From the NCBI GenBank assembly GCA_000381585.1, contig KB906733.1:697378-761377 (forward strand): a stretch of DNA of 64,000 nucleotides, read 5' to 3'. This DNA comes from Acidobacteriaceae bacterium KBS 83. GTDB taxonomy: Bacteria; Acidobacteriota; Terriglobia; Terriglobales; Acidobacteriaceae. The translations under genes were made by a program, and so were the position numbers. How positions within the stretch are numbered: the stretch's first letter is position 1; each line of letters begins with the position of its first letter. The notes beneath the pieces were generated by a model. That model did not search any database, was not told the DNA's origin, and saw only the letters and a program-made list of their open reading frames with translations. Positions 1-9,215 of this stretch are shown here, piece after piece.

Positions 1-2169
1 GTAGTTGATGTATTTAGGCTTTTCCTGCAGGCTGCTGAACTTTGCATCTTTGACGATGCCGACGACTTCGTAGTCGTTCTCGGGCTTGTTGTTGGCGACG
101 TGGAAGTGACGGCCGATGGGATTGCCCGGCGGGAACAAGGTTTTGGCAATGCGTTCGCTGATGACTGCGACGCGCTGCGAGGTGGCCGTGTCCTGCGGAC
201 CGAAGGTGCGGCCGGCGAGAAGCGGAATCTGCAAGACTTTGAAGTAGCCATTGCCGACGACATTCTGATGGACACCGATGTCTTGGTTGGCAGGCATGCC
301 CGCGACGAGGACGGCGTCATTCCAACTGCCCTCGTTAAAGGTGAATGCAGAAAAGCTGGCGGCCTGGACGCCGGGAATCGCATTCACGCGTGACTCGATC
401 TGTTGAAAGATGTCGCGAAGGCGAGGGTCATCGTCTTTGAAGCCAAGAGCGGTGGAGTCGATCTGCAGGCGCAGGACGTTCTCGCGATTGAAGCCGGGGT
501 CGAGGCTGCTGAGATTGACGAGGCTGCGCAGGAAAAGTCCGGCGCCGACCATGAGGACTAATGAGAGAGCAACCTGGGAGGCGACGAGAGATCTGGCGAG
601 GAGACTCTTCGTCCCTGTGCTGGGCCCGCGACCGTCTTTGAGGGAATCGGTGAGGTGGAGGCGAGTGGCGCGGAAGGCAGGAATGGTTCCGAAGAGGATG
701 GCGGTGGCGACCGTGAGGGCCAAGGTGAAGCCGAGCAGGCGAAGGTCGAGACCGATGTCGAGAGGGAGATCTTCGAGTCCACCGGAGACCATGCGGAGTA
801 ACAGCCGGTTGGCGATAGCGGCGAAGCCGATGCCGAGTGCGCCGCCGACCAGGGCGAGGATCAGACTCTCTGTGAGGAGCTGCCGGATGATGCGGGAGCG
901 GGGCGCCCCGAGTGCCTGGCGAACGGCAAGTTCGCGGGCGCGCGTAGTGGAGCGCGCGAGCAGAAGATTGGCGATGTTGGCGCAGGCGATGAGCAGGACC
1001 AGCGCAACGATGGCCATCAGTATCCGCAAAGGCTCAGAGAACTCGCGCCGCAGCGAAGAGAGTCCGTTGGCCATAGGAGTGAGCGGCACATGTGTTCGAG
1101 CCAGCTTATCGAGATTCTTTTTGCTCAGGTCCGCATCCGAGAAGCCGCGTGTGATCTGTTGCAGAAGCAGGTTGACGTTGGAGGTGGCTCGTTCCATGGT
1201 GACGCCCGGTTTGAGTCGGCCCATGAGGTTGAGCGATTGGGTGAAGTTGTTCTTGTAGGCGTCCCAGCCGGGAGGGACCGATTTGGTCATGGACATGGGA
1301 ACCCACATGTCCGGAGCCTCGCCGACTTTGGTTCCGAAAAACTCCCGCGGGGCGACGCCGACAATATTGAAGATGGTGGTGCCGAGCTTGAGTTTGCGAT
1401 CGAGAACGTTAGGGTCGCTGGCGAGGGTGTGCTTCCAGAAGGCGTGGCTGACGACGACGACCGGATGATCGTCTTCGGAGGTGTCATCTGCGTCGGTGAG
1501 CGTGCGGCCGACCTGGGCCTGAACACCGAGGAGGGGAAAATACGTGCCGGAGACCAATTTGACGTGCATGAGATCGGAGTCCGCAGGAGCCTGCCCCTCA
1601 GCGCCGAGAACAAAACCGTGGACGTCGTCGGTCATGCTGAAGACGGCGGCGACATCGGAGAAGACGGCGTTTTTCTGCTGCAGCTGGCGATAGAAAGGAT
1701 AGGAGTAGAGTTCGGTGTCGACGATGCTGGTGCCGATTCCGTCTTCGTCTCCTGTGCCGAGCAGGACGAGTTGACCAGGGTCTTTCACCGGCAAGGACCG
1801 CAACATCACCGCATCCATCAGGCTGAAGATGGCGGTATTCGCGCCGATGCCGAGCGCGAGCGAAAGTAGTGCGACGATGGTGATGCCGGGGCTGCGCAGC
1901 ATCGCGCGCAATCCGTAGAGCACGTCCTGCAGGAGGCCTTCGAGCCAGCTCCAGCCCCATGCGATATAGCTACGCTCACGCAGGAGGGTCGGATTGCCAA
2001 AGCGGCGATGAGCCGCGGCTCCCGCGTCATTCGGCGCGACGCCTGCTTCGATCTGCTGTTGCCGGCGCAACTCGAGGTGGAGTCGCATCTCCTCTTCGAG
2101 GTCCTTTGACAACTGCTCACGGTGGAACAGCATACCGATGCGACGTACGAGCTCTCCGAAGCCTTTCAT
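1..2169 (-). CDS. ADOP-type ABC transporter permease (MacB/FtsX family), C-terminus cut by window edge
   Basis: The leftward frame is open from the ATG at 2169 to the window edge (723 codons), so the C-terminus is missing. The first ~75 residues form the soluble prefix seen in acidobacterial orphan permeases (EEEMRLHLELR near the start). A transmembrane helix follows at about residues 95-112 (ALLSLALGIGANTAIF), then a MacB-type periplasmic domain, a central block of helices around residues 375-490, and a second periplasmic domain. An AGGAGG ribosome-binding site lies 7 nt before the start. The start is 12 nt after the PadR stop, so the two form an operon. Known family: permeases without an adjacent ATPase gene, thought to act in efflux or mechanotransmission; the substrate cannot be inferred here. 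Confidence 0.93.
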   Translation of the reverse strand, partial: MKGFGELVRRIGMLFHREQLSKDLEEEMRLHLELRRQQQIEAGVAPNDAGAAAHRRFGNPTLLRERSYIAWGWSWLEGLLQDVLYGLRAMLRSPGITIVALLSLALGIGANTAIFSLMDAVMLRSLPVKDPGQLVLLGTGDEDGIGTSIVDTELYSYPFYRQLQQKNAVFSDVAAVFSMTDDVHGFVLGAEGQAPADSDLMHVKLVSGTYFPLLGVQAQVGRTLTDADDTSEDDHPVVVVSHAFWKHTLASDPNVLDRKLKLGTTIFNIVGVAPREFFGTKVGEAPDMWVPMSMTKSVPPGWDAYKNNFTQSLNLMGRLKPGVTMERATSNVNLLLQQITRGFSDADLSKKNLDKLARTHVPLTPMANGLSSLRREFSEPLRILMAIVALVLLIACANIANLLLARSTTRARELAVRQALGAPRSRIIRQLLTESLILALVGGALGIGFAAIANRLLLRMVSGGLEDLPLDIGLDLRLLGFTLALTVATAILFGTIPAFRATRLHLTDSLKDGRGPSTGTKSLLARSLVASQVALSLVLMVGAGLFLRSLVNLSSLDPGFNRENVLRLQIDSTALGFKDDDPRLRDIFQQIESRVNAIPGVQAASFSAFTFNEGSWNDAVLVAGMPANQDIGVHQNVVGNGYFKVLQIPLLAGRTFGPQDTATSQRVAVISERIAKTLFPPGNPIGRHFHVANNKPENDYEVVGIVKDAKFSSLQEKPKYINY

Positions 2170-2181
2170 GTTACGGACCTC

Positions 2182-2517
2182 CTACGCGGTCTGGATCACG
2201 CGCTCGATCGCGCCCATCACCCGTTCAAACTGATTGACTTCGACGACGAGCTGTTTGCGTCCGGCCGCGGTGAGTTGGTAGTAGCGGGCGCGCCGGTTGC
2301 CGGCAGTCGTACCCCACTTTGCGGTGACCCAGCCCTTGATGAGCATGCGCTGCAGTGCGGGGTAGAGGGATCCTTCCTCAACCTGCAAGACGTCCTCGGT
2401 CGTCTGCTGAATGGAATTCGCGATCTCAAAGCCATGCAATTCGCCATGGCGCGCCAGGGTCTTCAGGATCAGGAGATACAGCGTCCCGGGCGGGATATCG
2501 TCACGAGTCACTGGCAT
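2182..2517 (-). CDS. PadR-family transcriptional regulator
   Basis: 111 residues, the usual length of a short PadR protein. The N-terminal winged helix carries the family pattern GTLYLLILKTL, then HGFEIANSI, EGSLYPALQRM and a wing containing GNRRARYYQLT; a short C-terminal helix would serve dimerisation. It is co-directional with the permease gene downstream and 12 nt from it, the standard PadR-permease pairing in acidobacteria. GAGGA lies about 8 nt before the ATG. A long palindrome sits 15-54 bp upstream of the start, which suggests the protein represses its own operon. The ligand is unknown. Confidence 0.93.
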   Translation of the reverse strand: MPVTRDDIPPGTLYLLILKTLARHGELHGFEIANSIQQTTEDVLQVEEGSLYPALQRMLIKGWVTAKWGTTAGNRRARYYQLTAAGRKQLVVEVNQFERVMGAIERVIQTA

Positions 2518-2531
2518 CGTCTAGCAGTCCT

Positions 2532-2571
2532 CACTTACATAGTTTGTCTACGTAGAGAAACTATGTGAGTG
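2532..2571. promoter_or_regulatory. Palindromic operator upstream of padR-permease operon
   Basis: A 40-bp inverted repeat centred at 2551/2552. The arms pair at every position except 2536/2567 and 2546/2557. The core arm reads ACATAGTTT and its mirror AAACTATGT. PadR proteins are known to bind palindromes with ATGT/ACAT ends, so autoregulation is the natural reading, but binding is inferred from position only. Confidence 0.75.
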
Positions 2572-2792
2572 TGCTCCCGCCGGCAGCGCCTGTCAATAGG
2601 ACAAGGAAGGGGCGCTTATGTGTGCGCGGCACAAGGCACGGTCCTCCCGGGATCAAATCTTGTTCCAGTCAGATGGAATGGAGAGGCGAGCTGAACGCGT
2701 AAGAGCTGTATCTCGCATGCTATGCTGGCGCCGTTTCTCCGCTGCTGTCTTTACCGGCGGCAGCGATTTCTGATGTATGGGAGCGTTAACAC
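2572..2792. other. Intergenic region between divergent operons
   Basis: No gene is visible. The segment separates the leftward padR operon from the rightward secreted-protein gene. GGGAG at about 2779-2783 is the ribosome-binding site of the gene starting at 2793. I see no convincing hairpin or repeat here. Confidence 0.5.
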
Positions 2793-4502
2793 ATGTTGCA
2801 ACAAACGGCCAGATACGTACTTCCCCGGGTTCTGTTTTGCGCGGGCCTGTTCGCCAGTACCACTCTAGTTCCGGCGCAAGTGGTCCTTACGCATGGACCG
2901 CAGATAGGTTCATCCAATCCCATCACGGCAGACCCGCCGGTAGAACGTCCGCACACCCAACCGTGCACTGTGCAACTTTTCACAAATCAGGCATTCGCCG
3001 ATTTCAACATCAAGGATTTTAGCTACGCGCCGCCCTCCGGATGCCACGGCCCGTGGGCCAAGGTGGTCTTCTCGGCCGACTTCACGGTCACGGCAGGCCG
3101 CCAGTTTGATCGCACTGCGCAGTTTCTGATCGGCAACATGAACATTTATTACGGCACAACCTCGGAGCCCCGCGCGACACTGAGTCCGTCGTGGCACGTC
3201 GAGAGCGATGTCACTGACCTCAGTGCCGGCCTCACTACCCCTCAAACAGGACATGCGATCCTCGGCAACTTCGTCGGCGTCTCGGGCGGGGTCACCTACA
3301 ACGGAATCATCTATGCCAACGCGCAACTCGATTTCTACCCGGCAGACTTTCGTGACCGTGCGCCCAGAGTTGCGGACGTAGTAGTGCCGCTGCCAACGGC
3401 GAGCGTGGGCGCATTCACGCTGAACACAACAGCGGATAAGTTGAGCCAGAGCGTTACCTTGCCCCGGAATACGGAAGAGGCGTATCTCGACATCTTCGCG
3501 CAGAGCCAATCGAGTGACGAGTTCTGGTGGACCTGCGTGCCGAGCGATGTGAGCTCCGAATTGGAGAGTTGCGGCAACACCGCTTTCCGCGAGACCGAGA
3601 TCACGATTGACGGTACGCCGGCTGGAATTGCGCCCGTCTATCCATGGATCTACACAGGGGGTGTCGATCCCTATCTATGGGAGCCGATCCCGGGCGTCCA
3701 GACACTGAACTTCAAACCCTTCCGTGTGAATCTGACGCCGTTCGCGGGCATTCTGTCTGACGGAAATGCGCACACTGTTGGGATCAGCGTCTACAACGCA
3801 AACAGCTATTTCCTTGCCGCCGCGAACCTGCTGGTCTTTACGGACCAGCATGCCCAACACACAAACGGTGGCCTGTTGAACAACACCCTCGCGGCCGCAC
3901 CCGCGCCAGTCGTCAGCGAGAATCTCAATAAGGATTCGAGCGGCAACATCACCGGGACAGTGGGCGTGAGCTCCGCGCGCAGCTATTCCATCAGCGGCTG
4001 GACGACCACCTCGCATGGCAGAGTGGAAACGACGGTGAATGCGAATGTGAACTTCAGCAACAATCAGAAGTTCACCATCAACAGCACGCAGTACATTCAG
4101 GACATCGCCCAATCGACGTCGATGGACGTGTCCACCACGAGCAGGCAAGGGCATCTCTCGACAGTGGACGCGACACACTACTCCTATCCATTCACCTTCC
4201 TGATCGACGAGGAGGTCGCTTCCGACGGTTCCATCAGCGAACTCAACACCTCTAACCAGACCTATCATCTAACCGAGAACAAGTCGCTCGGTTTCCTTCC
4301 GCTCTTCCACAGCGAGGTATCGAACCAGGTCTCGTCGACCGATACCGACCTCTTTACTGCGGGAGGGCAGTTCATAGGGCCGAGCAACGCGTCCAACACT
4401 CAGACCTACAAGGAAAGCAACTCTTTCGGTCATTGTTATGGGAAGAAGTTGGTTTCCGCTTCGAATAAGCTAGCGGCTGTTGACGACGTGAGCTGTCACT
4501 AG
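2793..4502 (+). CDS. Secreted peptide N-glycanase A-like protein (PNGase A family)
   Basis: 569 residues with an N-terminal signal peptide (hydrophobic stretch to about residue 28, likely cleavage after VPAQ). Two blocks match what I know of the peptide-N4-(N-acetyl-beta-glucosaminyl)asparagine amidase A family: GRQFDRTAQFLIGNMNIYYG at about residue 101, and further on TEITIDGTPAG and YTGGVDPYLWEPIPG at about residue 287, followed by VNLTPFAGILSDGNAHTVG. Family members remove N-glycans from glycoproteins or glycopeptides. The gene stands alone between the PadR operon and a frameshifted gene, with a hairpin just downstream. Start: ATG with GGGAG 9 nt upstream. Family assignment is by remembered motifs; catalytic activity is not shown. 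Confidence 0.75.
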   Translation: MLQQTARYVLPRVLFCAGLFASTTLVPAQVVLTHGPQIGSSNPITADPPVERPHTQPCTVQLFTNQAFADFNIKDFSYAPPSGCHGPWAKVVFSADFTVTAGRQFDRTAQFLIGNMNIYYGTTSEPRATLSPSWHVESDVTDLSAGLTTPQTGHAILGNFVGVSGGVTYNGIIYANAQLDFYPADFRDRAPRVADVVVPLPTASVGAFTLNTTADKLSQSVTLPRNTEEAYLDIFAQSQSSDEFWWTCVPSDVSSELESCGNTAFRETEITIDGTPAGIAPVYPWIYTGGVDPYLWEPIPGVQTLNFKPFRVNLTPFAGILSDGNAHTVGISVYNANSYFLAAANLLVFTDQHAQHTNGGLLNNTLAAAPAPVVSENLNKDSSGNITGTVGVSSARSYSISGWTTTSHGRVETTVNANVNFSNNQKFTINSTQYIQDIAQSTSMDVSTTSRQGHLSTVDATHYSYPFTFLIDEEVASDGSISELNTSNQTYHLTENKSLGFLPLFHSEVSNQVSSTDTDLFTAGGQFIGPSNASNTQTYKESNSFGHCYGKKLVSASNKLAAVDDVSCH

Positions 4503-4522
4503 TCGGCGGTAACGCAACCACT

Positions 4523-4551
4523 GGAGCCCGTCTCGCAAATAGGCGGGCTCC
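4523..4551 (+). terminator. Stem-loop downstream of the PNGase A-like gene
   Basis: A perfect 8-bp stem, GGAGCCCG pairing with CGGGCTCC, with a 13-nt loop, 20 nt after the stop. There is only a weak T-rich tail, so it is a probable rather than textbook terminator. Confidence 0.5.
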
Positions 4552-4586
4552 TCTGCATTAGATTGAAAGAAGCGCGAGGTCAGCAG

Positions 4587-5262
4587 ATGAATGTCGTCAT
4601 CTTCGGCGCGGCCGGAATGGTGGGACAGGGAGTTCTGCGGGAGTGCCTGCGCGATACGAGCGTGGAACGAGCCCTTGTGATCGGGCGTTCGAGCGCGGGG
4701 CGGCAGCATGCCAAGCTGCAGGAGGTACTCGTCCACGACCTGTTCGACGTGGCCTTATACGCGAGCGAGTTGACGGGGCTCGATGCGTGCTTCTTCTGCC
4801 TCGGCATCTCGTCCGCTGGAATGAGCGAGCCCGCCTATCGCCACCTCACCTATGACCTGACAACGGCTATCGCGGGGGAACTCGCGACACGCAGCCCCGC
4901 GCTCTGCTTCGTCTACGTTTCCGGCGCAGGCACAGACAGCACGGAGCGCGGCCGCAGCATGTGGGCGCGGGTGAAGGGGGGCAACAGAGAATGCACTGCT
5001 GGCCATGCCATTTCGCAGTGCATTCATGTTTCGGCCGGGAGTCATTCAGCCGCTAGACGGCATTCGCTCGAAGACGCGTGCCTATCGGCTCGGATATGTG
5101 CTGATCGCGCCCGTGCTGCCGCTACTGCGCCGTGCTTTCCCGAATTCGGTTTCCACCACTCGCGAGATCGGACAGGCCATGCTTGCCGTGGCACGTAATG
5201 GCTGGTCACGCTCTGTGCTGGAAACGAAGGACATTCACGCTGCTCCAACCCGAAAGCGCTAG
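4587..5262 (+). pseudogene. NAD(P)-binding Rossmann-fold (epimerase-like) gene with a frameshift at a G6 tract
   Basis: The reading frame from ATG 4587 begins MNVVIFGAAGMVGQGVLREC, a Rossmann dinucleotide-binding motif, and continues through YVSGAGTDS to WARVKG at about 4979. Homology then moves to another frame, which reads NALLAMPFRSAFMFRPGVIQP and runs to the stop at 5262. Removing one G from the run of six at 4976-4981 gives VKGATENALLAMPF and one continuous protein of about 224 residues. GAGGT lies 6 nt before the ATG; an upstream TTG at 4563 is less likely. It may be a real inactivation, a phase-variable tract or a sequencing error. Confidence 0.75.
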
Positions 5263-5360
5263 ATTCCGGGTCCTGCCCTTGCCTTCGATTGCCGCTTCCC
5301 CTTAGTGTTGAGCGCGTATGCGCGGTTTTCACATCTGCCGCGCGGGGGATATCCGGAAGC

Positions 5361-7325
5361 ATGGCCGAGACGGCAGAGAACCAGCACTTCAGCTCCACCC
5401 TGCATGAGACGCGGGTCTTCCCGCCGTCCGCGGATTTCGCCGCAAAGGCGCATGTGAGTGGGATGGACGCGTACGAAACGCTATATCGCCGCTCCATCGA
5501 GGAGCCGGATGCATTCTGGGCCGAGGTTGCCGGAGAACTGGATTGGTTCACACCCTGGACCAAGGTGCTGGACTGGCAGCCGCCTCACGCGCAATGGTTC
5601 GTCGGCGGCAAGCTGAACATCTGCCACAACTGCGTAGACCGGCACGCGCTGGGCGGGCGCGCGGAGAAGACGGCCATCCTGTGGGAAAGCGAGCCGGGCG
5701 AAGTGCGCAGACTCACCTTTCGTGAGCTGCATGCCGAGGTACAACGCTTTGCGAATGTGTTGAAGGACCTCGGCGTGAAGAAGGGCGATCGTGTCGCTGT
5801 CTACATGGGCATGACGCCGGAACTAGCCATCGCGTTGCTTGCATGCGCGCGTATTGGTGCGGTGCATTCCGTCATCTTCGGCGGTTTCGCGGCAAACGCG
5901 CTGGTGGACCGGATTAACGACGCCCAGTGTGTTGCTGTCGTCACGCAGGACGGATCGTATCGTCGCGGAAGTGAAGTAAAGCTGAAAAAAGTCGTCGACG
6001 AAGCGCTCGCTCAGTGTCCCAGCGTGAAAAAGGTCGTTGTCTACAAGCGAACGGGCAGCGAAGTGGATATGAAGTCGGGACGAGATTTCTGGTGGCACGA
6101 GCTGATGGAGAAGGCTGCGCCCGAGTGCAAGGCCGAGCCGCTTGATGCCGAGCACCCGCTCTATATCCTCTATACCTCTGGGACGACTGGGAAGCCAAAG
6201 GGTCTTGTCCACACAACCGGCGGATACAGCGTAGGCACCTACTACACCAGCAAGCTGGTCTTCGATCTCAAGGAAGACGACGTCTATTGGTGCTCTGCAG
6301 ACATTGGATGGGTTACAGGTCATTCCTATGTGATCTATGGCGCCCTGCAGAATGGGGTTACGACTTTGATGTATGAAGGCGCGCCGACCTGCCCCGCTCC
6401 GGACCGATTCTGGAAGATCATCGACGATCACAAAGTGACCGTCTTCTATACCGCGCCCACAGCGATCCGCGCATTCATCAGGCTCGGCAACGAACATGTG
6501 GAGAAGCACTCGCTCGCATCGCTGCGCCTGCTGGGATCGGTTGGCGAACCGATCAATCCCGAGGCCTGGATTTGGTATCACGAGAAGATCGGCCATGGCC
6601 GCTGTCCCATCGTGGATACCTGGTGGCAGACCGAGACCGGCGGGATCATGATCGCCCCGATGCCGGGCGCTGTGCCGACCAAACCCGGCTCTGCGACCTT
6701 GCCCATGCCCGGGATTGTGCCCGAGGTTGTGGCGAGAGACGGAAAGCCTGTGCCGAAAGGACAGGGCGGCTTGCTGGTAATTCGCCGTCCATGGCCCTCG
6801 ATGGCGCGCACCATCTATGGCGATCCGGAGCGTTTTGAGAAAACGTACTGGTCGGATTTTCCCGGCACCTATCTCACCGGCGACGGCGCGCGGCGGGACG
6901 AGGACGGCTACTACTGGCTGATGGGCCGCGTGGATGATGTCATCAATGTGAGCGGTCACCGTCTCGGCACGATGGAAGTGGAGAGCGCACTTGTGGCGCA
7001 CCCGAAAGTTGCTGAGGCAGCCGTGGTGGGCCGCCCCGATGAATTGAAGGGTCAGGCGATCTCGGCCTTTGTCACTCTGGACGGCGGCCAGAAGCCTTCA
7101 AAAGAGTTGAAGGATGAGCTACGTGCGTGGGTCGCAAAAGAGATCGGTGCTCTGGCGCGGCCGGATGATATCCGCTTCACGGATGCGCTTCCTAAGACCC
7201 GCAGCGGCAAAATCATGCGCCGCCTGCTACGCGAGCTGGCGACCGGGGGCGAGATCAAAGGCGACACGACAACGCTTGAAGACTTTCAGGTGCTCGCTCG
7301 TCTGAAGGAGAGCGAAGAGGCCTGA
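5361..7325 (+). CDS. acs: Acetyl-coenzyme A synthetase
   Basis: 654 residues from ATG 5361, the usual Acs length. It activates acetate with ATP to acetyl-AMP and transfers it to CoA in the cytoplasm. The N-terminal Acs lid motif ([17 protein letters not shown]) is present. The AMP-binding P-loop [11 protein letters not shown] begins at about residue 271, the acetate-pocket segment WWQTETGG lies near residue 415, and the C-terminal [11 protein letters not shown] places the regulatory, acetylatable lysine at about 617. An in-frame TTG at 5289 would add 24 residues with no matching family sequence, so I chose the ATG. The gene is followed after 25 nt by the GH28 gene, possibly on one transcript. 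Confidence 0.96.
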   Translation: MAETAENQHFSSTLHETRVFPPSADFAAKAHVSGMDAYETLYRRSIEEPDAFWAEVAGELDWFTPWTKVLDWQPPHAQWFVGGKLNICHNCVDRHALGGRAEKTAILWESEPGEVRRLTFRELHAEVQRFANVLKDLGVKKGDRVAVYMGMTPELAIALLACARIGAVHSVIFGGFAANALVDRINDAQCVAVVTQDGSYRRGSEVKLKKVVDEALAQCPSVKKVVVYKRTGSEVDMKSGRDFWWHELMEKAAPECKAEPLDAEHPLYILYTSGTTGKPKGLVHTTGGYSVGTYYTSKLVFDLKEDDVYWCSADIGWVTGHSYVIYGALQNGVTTLMYEGAPTCPAPDRFWKIIDDHKVTVFYTAPTAIRAFIRLGNEHVEKHSLASLRLLGSVGEPINPEAWIWYHEKIGHGRCPIVDTWWQTETGGIMIAPMPGAVPTKPGSATLPMPGIVPEVVARDGKPVPKGQGGLLVIRRPWPSMARTIYGDPERFEKTYWSDFPGTYLTGDGARRDEDGYYWLMGRVDDVINVSGHRLGTMEVESALVAHPKVAEAAVVGRPDELKGQAISAFVTLDGGQKPSKELKDELRAWVAKEIGALARPDDIRFTDALPKTRSGKIMRRLLRELATGGEIKGDTTTLEDFQVLARLKESEEA

Positions 7326-7350
7326 GGGTTGTTGTCGCCCCGCAAGAGAC

Positions 7351-8964
7351 ATGAATACTCCTAGAGATCCGCTGTTCGATCGCAGGCACATCCTGAAGTG
7401 GGCTGGAGCGAGTGCAGCTTTCGCCGGCGTTCCGGTGCTGACGGCCGCCGGCGCGACGCATCCCGCCGCTTCGCAGGAAGCCTTCTTCGATATTCGCCGG
7501 TACGGCGCGACCGGAGATGGCAAGACGCTGGATACAAAGGCCATTCAGAGCGCGATCGATGAGGCGGAGCATGCCGGTGGTGGAACGGTTCTGTTTCCCG
7601 CAGGCATGTATGCCAGCTACTCGATTCACCTCAAGAGCAATGTAGCTATCTACCTCGATCAGGGTGCAACGCTGCTGGCCGCCTCCGTGCCGCTCGAGGG
7701 GACAACCAGCGGCGGTTATGATGCGGCCGAGCCGCAGGGCGCGTGGGAGCCCTATCAGGACTATGGTCACAATCACTGGCACAATAGCCTCCTGTGGGGC
7801 GAGAACCTCCACGACGTGTCCATCCTCGGGCCAGGTCGTATCTGGGGCAAAGGTCTCAGTCGCGGCCACGACCGTGACACCGATCTGCCCGACACAACGA
7901 AGCCCGGAGTTGGCAACAAGGCGATCGCACTGAAGCTATGCCGCAACGTCACACTCAGCGATTTTCAGATTCTTCAGGGTGGCTGGTTCGGCATTCTTGC
8001 AACCGGCGTCGATAACCTGACCATTGATAACCTCCGAATCGATACCAATCGCGATGGCATGGACATTGACTGCTGCCGCAATGTGCGCGTCTCCAATTGC
8101 ACCGTGAACTCGCCCTACGATGACGCGATCTGCCCAAAGAGTTCTTTCGCATTGGGGTACCCACGCAGCACCGAAAATCTCACCATCACGAATTGTTTTG
8201 TCACCGGCAACTACGAGATCGGCTCAGTACTGGATGGAACATGGAAGCCGATGCCGCCATCGTTCGCGGGCCGTGCGACAGGACGCATCAAGTGCGGCAC
8301 CGAATCGAATGGCGGCTTCCGGAACCTCACCATCTCGAATTGCGTCTTCGAGAGCTGCCGCGGCTTCGCCCTCGAGACCGCTGACGGTGCAATCGTCGAA
8401 GACATCGTCTTCAGCAACATCGCAATGCGCAACATCACCCAGGCGCCGATGTTTCTGTTCCTTGGCTCGCGTATGCGTGGTCCGAAGGATGCTGCAATTG
8501 GCACGCTGCGCCGTGTGATTCTCAGCAACATCGTCAGTTCGCACGCAGGGCAGTTGCCGAGTCTCATGGTAGGCATCGCGGGTCACCCCATCGAAGACGT
8601 GAAGATCAGCGACGTCTACCTGCACCAGCGGGGCGGCGCCGACGCAACCATGGCAGCAATACAGCCACCCATTAAGGAGAATGCTTATCCCGATCCGGGG
8701 ATCTACGGCGAGCTTCCGGCCAGCGGCTTCTATTTTCGCCAGGTGCGGAATCTGGAAGTGAGCAACGTCGAAGTGGCGACAGAAGCAACGGATGCGCGCC
8801 CGGCCTTCTGTCTGCAGGATGTTGAAGGTGCGGACTTCTTCCGCGTCCGCGTACCGAGCGGGGCTATCGCTTTCGATCTGCGTGCGGCGCGGAACTTCCG
8901 CAGCTTCGGCAGCCTTTCGCTTCCGGACGCGCGCCTGGACGTTGCGGAGAACCGCAAGATCTGA
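7351..8964 (+). CDS. Tat-exported glycoside hydrolase family 28 protein
   Basis: 537 residues. The N-terminus has a twin-arginine signal (DRRHILKW followed by a hydrophobic stretch and a cleavage region near residue 40), so the protein should be exported folded. The mature part begins FFDIRRYGATGDGKTLDTKA, the typical pectin-lyase-fold start, followed by right-handed beta-helix coils. The GH28 acidic motifs appear in variant form: NRDGMD at about residue 233 (canonical NTDG) and YDDA at about 257 (canonical DD pair). GRIKCGTES near residue 313 occupies the usual RIK/Gly-rich region. Likely action is on pectic or rhamnogalacturonan oligosaccharides; the precise substrate cannot be assigned. 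Confidence 0.87.
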   Translation: MNTPRDPLFDRRHILKWAGASAAFAGVPVLTAAGATHPAASQEAFFDIRRYGATGDGKTLDTKAIQSAIDEAEHAGGGTVLFPAGMYASYSIHLKSNVAIYLDQGATLLAASVPLEGTTSGGYDAAEPQGAWEPYQDYGHNHWHNSLLWGENLHDVSILGPGRIWGKGLSRGHDRDTDLPDTTKPGVGNKAIALKLCRNVTLSDFQILQGGWFGILATGVDNLTIDNLRIDTNRDGMDIDCCRNVRVSNCTVNSPYDDAICPKSSFALGYPRSTENLTITNCFVTGNYEIGSVLDGTWKPMPPSFAGRATGRIKCGTESNGGFRNLTISNCVFESCRGFALETADGAIVEDIVFSNIAMRNITQAPMFLFLGSRMRGPKDAAIGTLRRVILSNIVSSHAGQLPSLMVGIAGHPIEDVKISDVYLHQRGGADATMAAIQPPIKENAYPDPGIYGELPASGFYFRQVRNLEVSNVEVATEATDARPAFCLQDVEGADFFRVRVPSGAIAFDLRAARNFRSFGSLSLPDARLDVAENRKI

Positions 8965-9075
8965 GCCCGCAAGATCTGCGGAAAGGGTCATGTTACCCAC
9001 CCCCACCCCCTCCGGTACGGGAGGGCAGCCCGGAACTCCTTTCACAACAGCAGGTTAGACCGGCTCCCGAAGGTC

Positions 9076-9133
9076 AAAGTCGTCCATCCAAAGGGCTTAT
9101 CGCTAAAGTCGTCCAGTCAAAAGACTTAACGCT
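9076..9133 (+). repeat. Tandem 29-bp direct repeat (two units)
   Basis: Units 9076-9104 and 9105-9133 both begin AAAGTCGTCCA and end CGCT, matching at 24 of 29 positions. Each contains a CAAA-G-CTTA core. A C-rich stretch lies just upstream at about 8997-9017. I recall similar C-rich plus CAAAGGACTTA modules between genes in related genomes, but I cannot confirm that here. Confidence 0.65.
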
Positions 9134-9178
9134 AGCCGAGCGAGCCCTCGCTTTGCAAAGAAGGTACCCGGCAAAATA

Positions 9179-9215
9179 GAAAACGCCCGCGAGAGTATCG
9201 CGGGCGTTTTCTGTA
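9179..9215. terminator. Strong bidirectional intrinsic terminator
   Basis: A perfect 14-bp stem, GAAAACGCCCGCGA pairing with TCGCGGGCGTTTTC, with a 5-nt loop GAGTA. It has AAAA on one side and TTTT on the other, so it can end transcription from both the GH28 gene and the convergent beta-helix gene. Confidence 0.9.

Noticed and set aside
1090-1869. 259-residue open frame on the plus strand
   Set aside because: Antisense to the permease gene, whose frame is open and carries clear family sequence.
5823-7001. 392-residue open frame on the minus strand
   Set aside because: Antisense to acs with no recognisable domain or good start.
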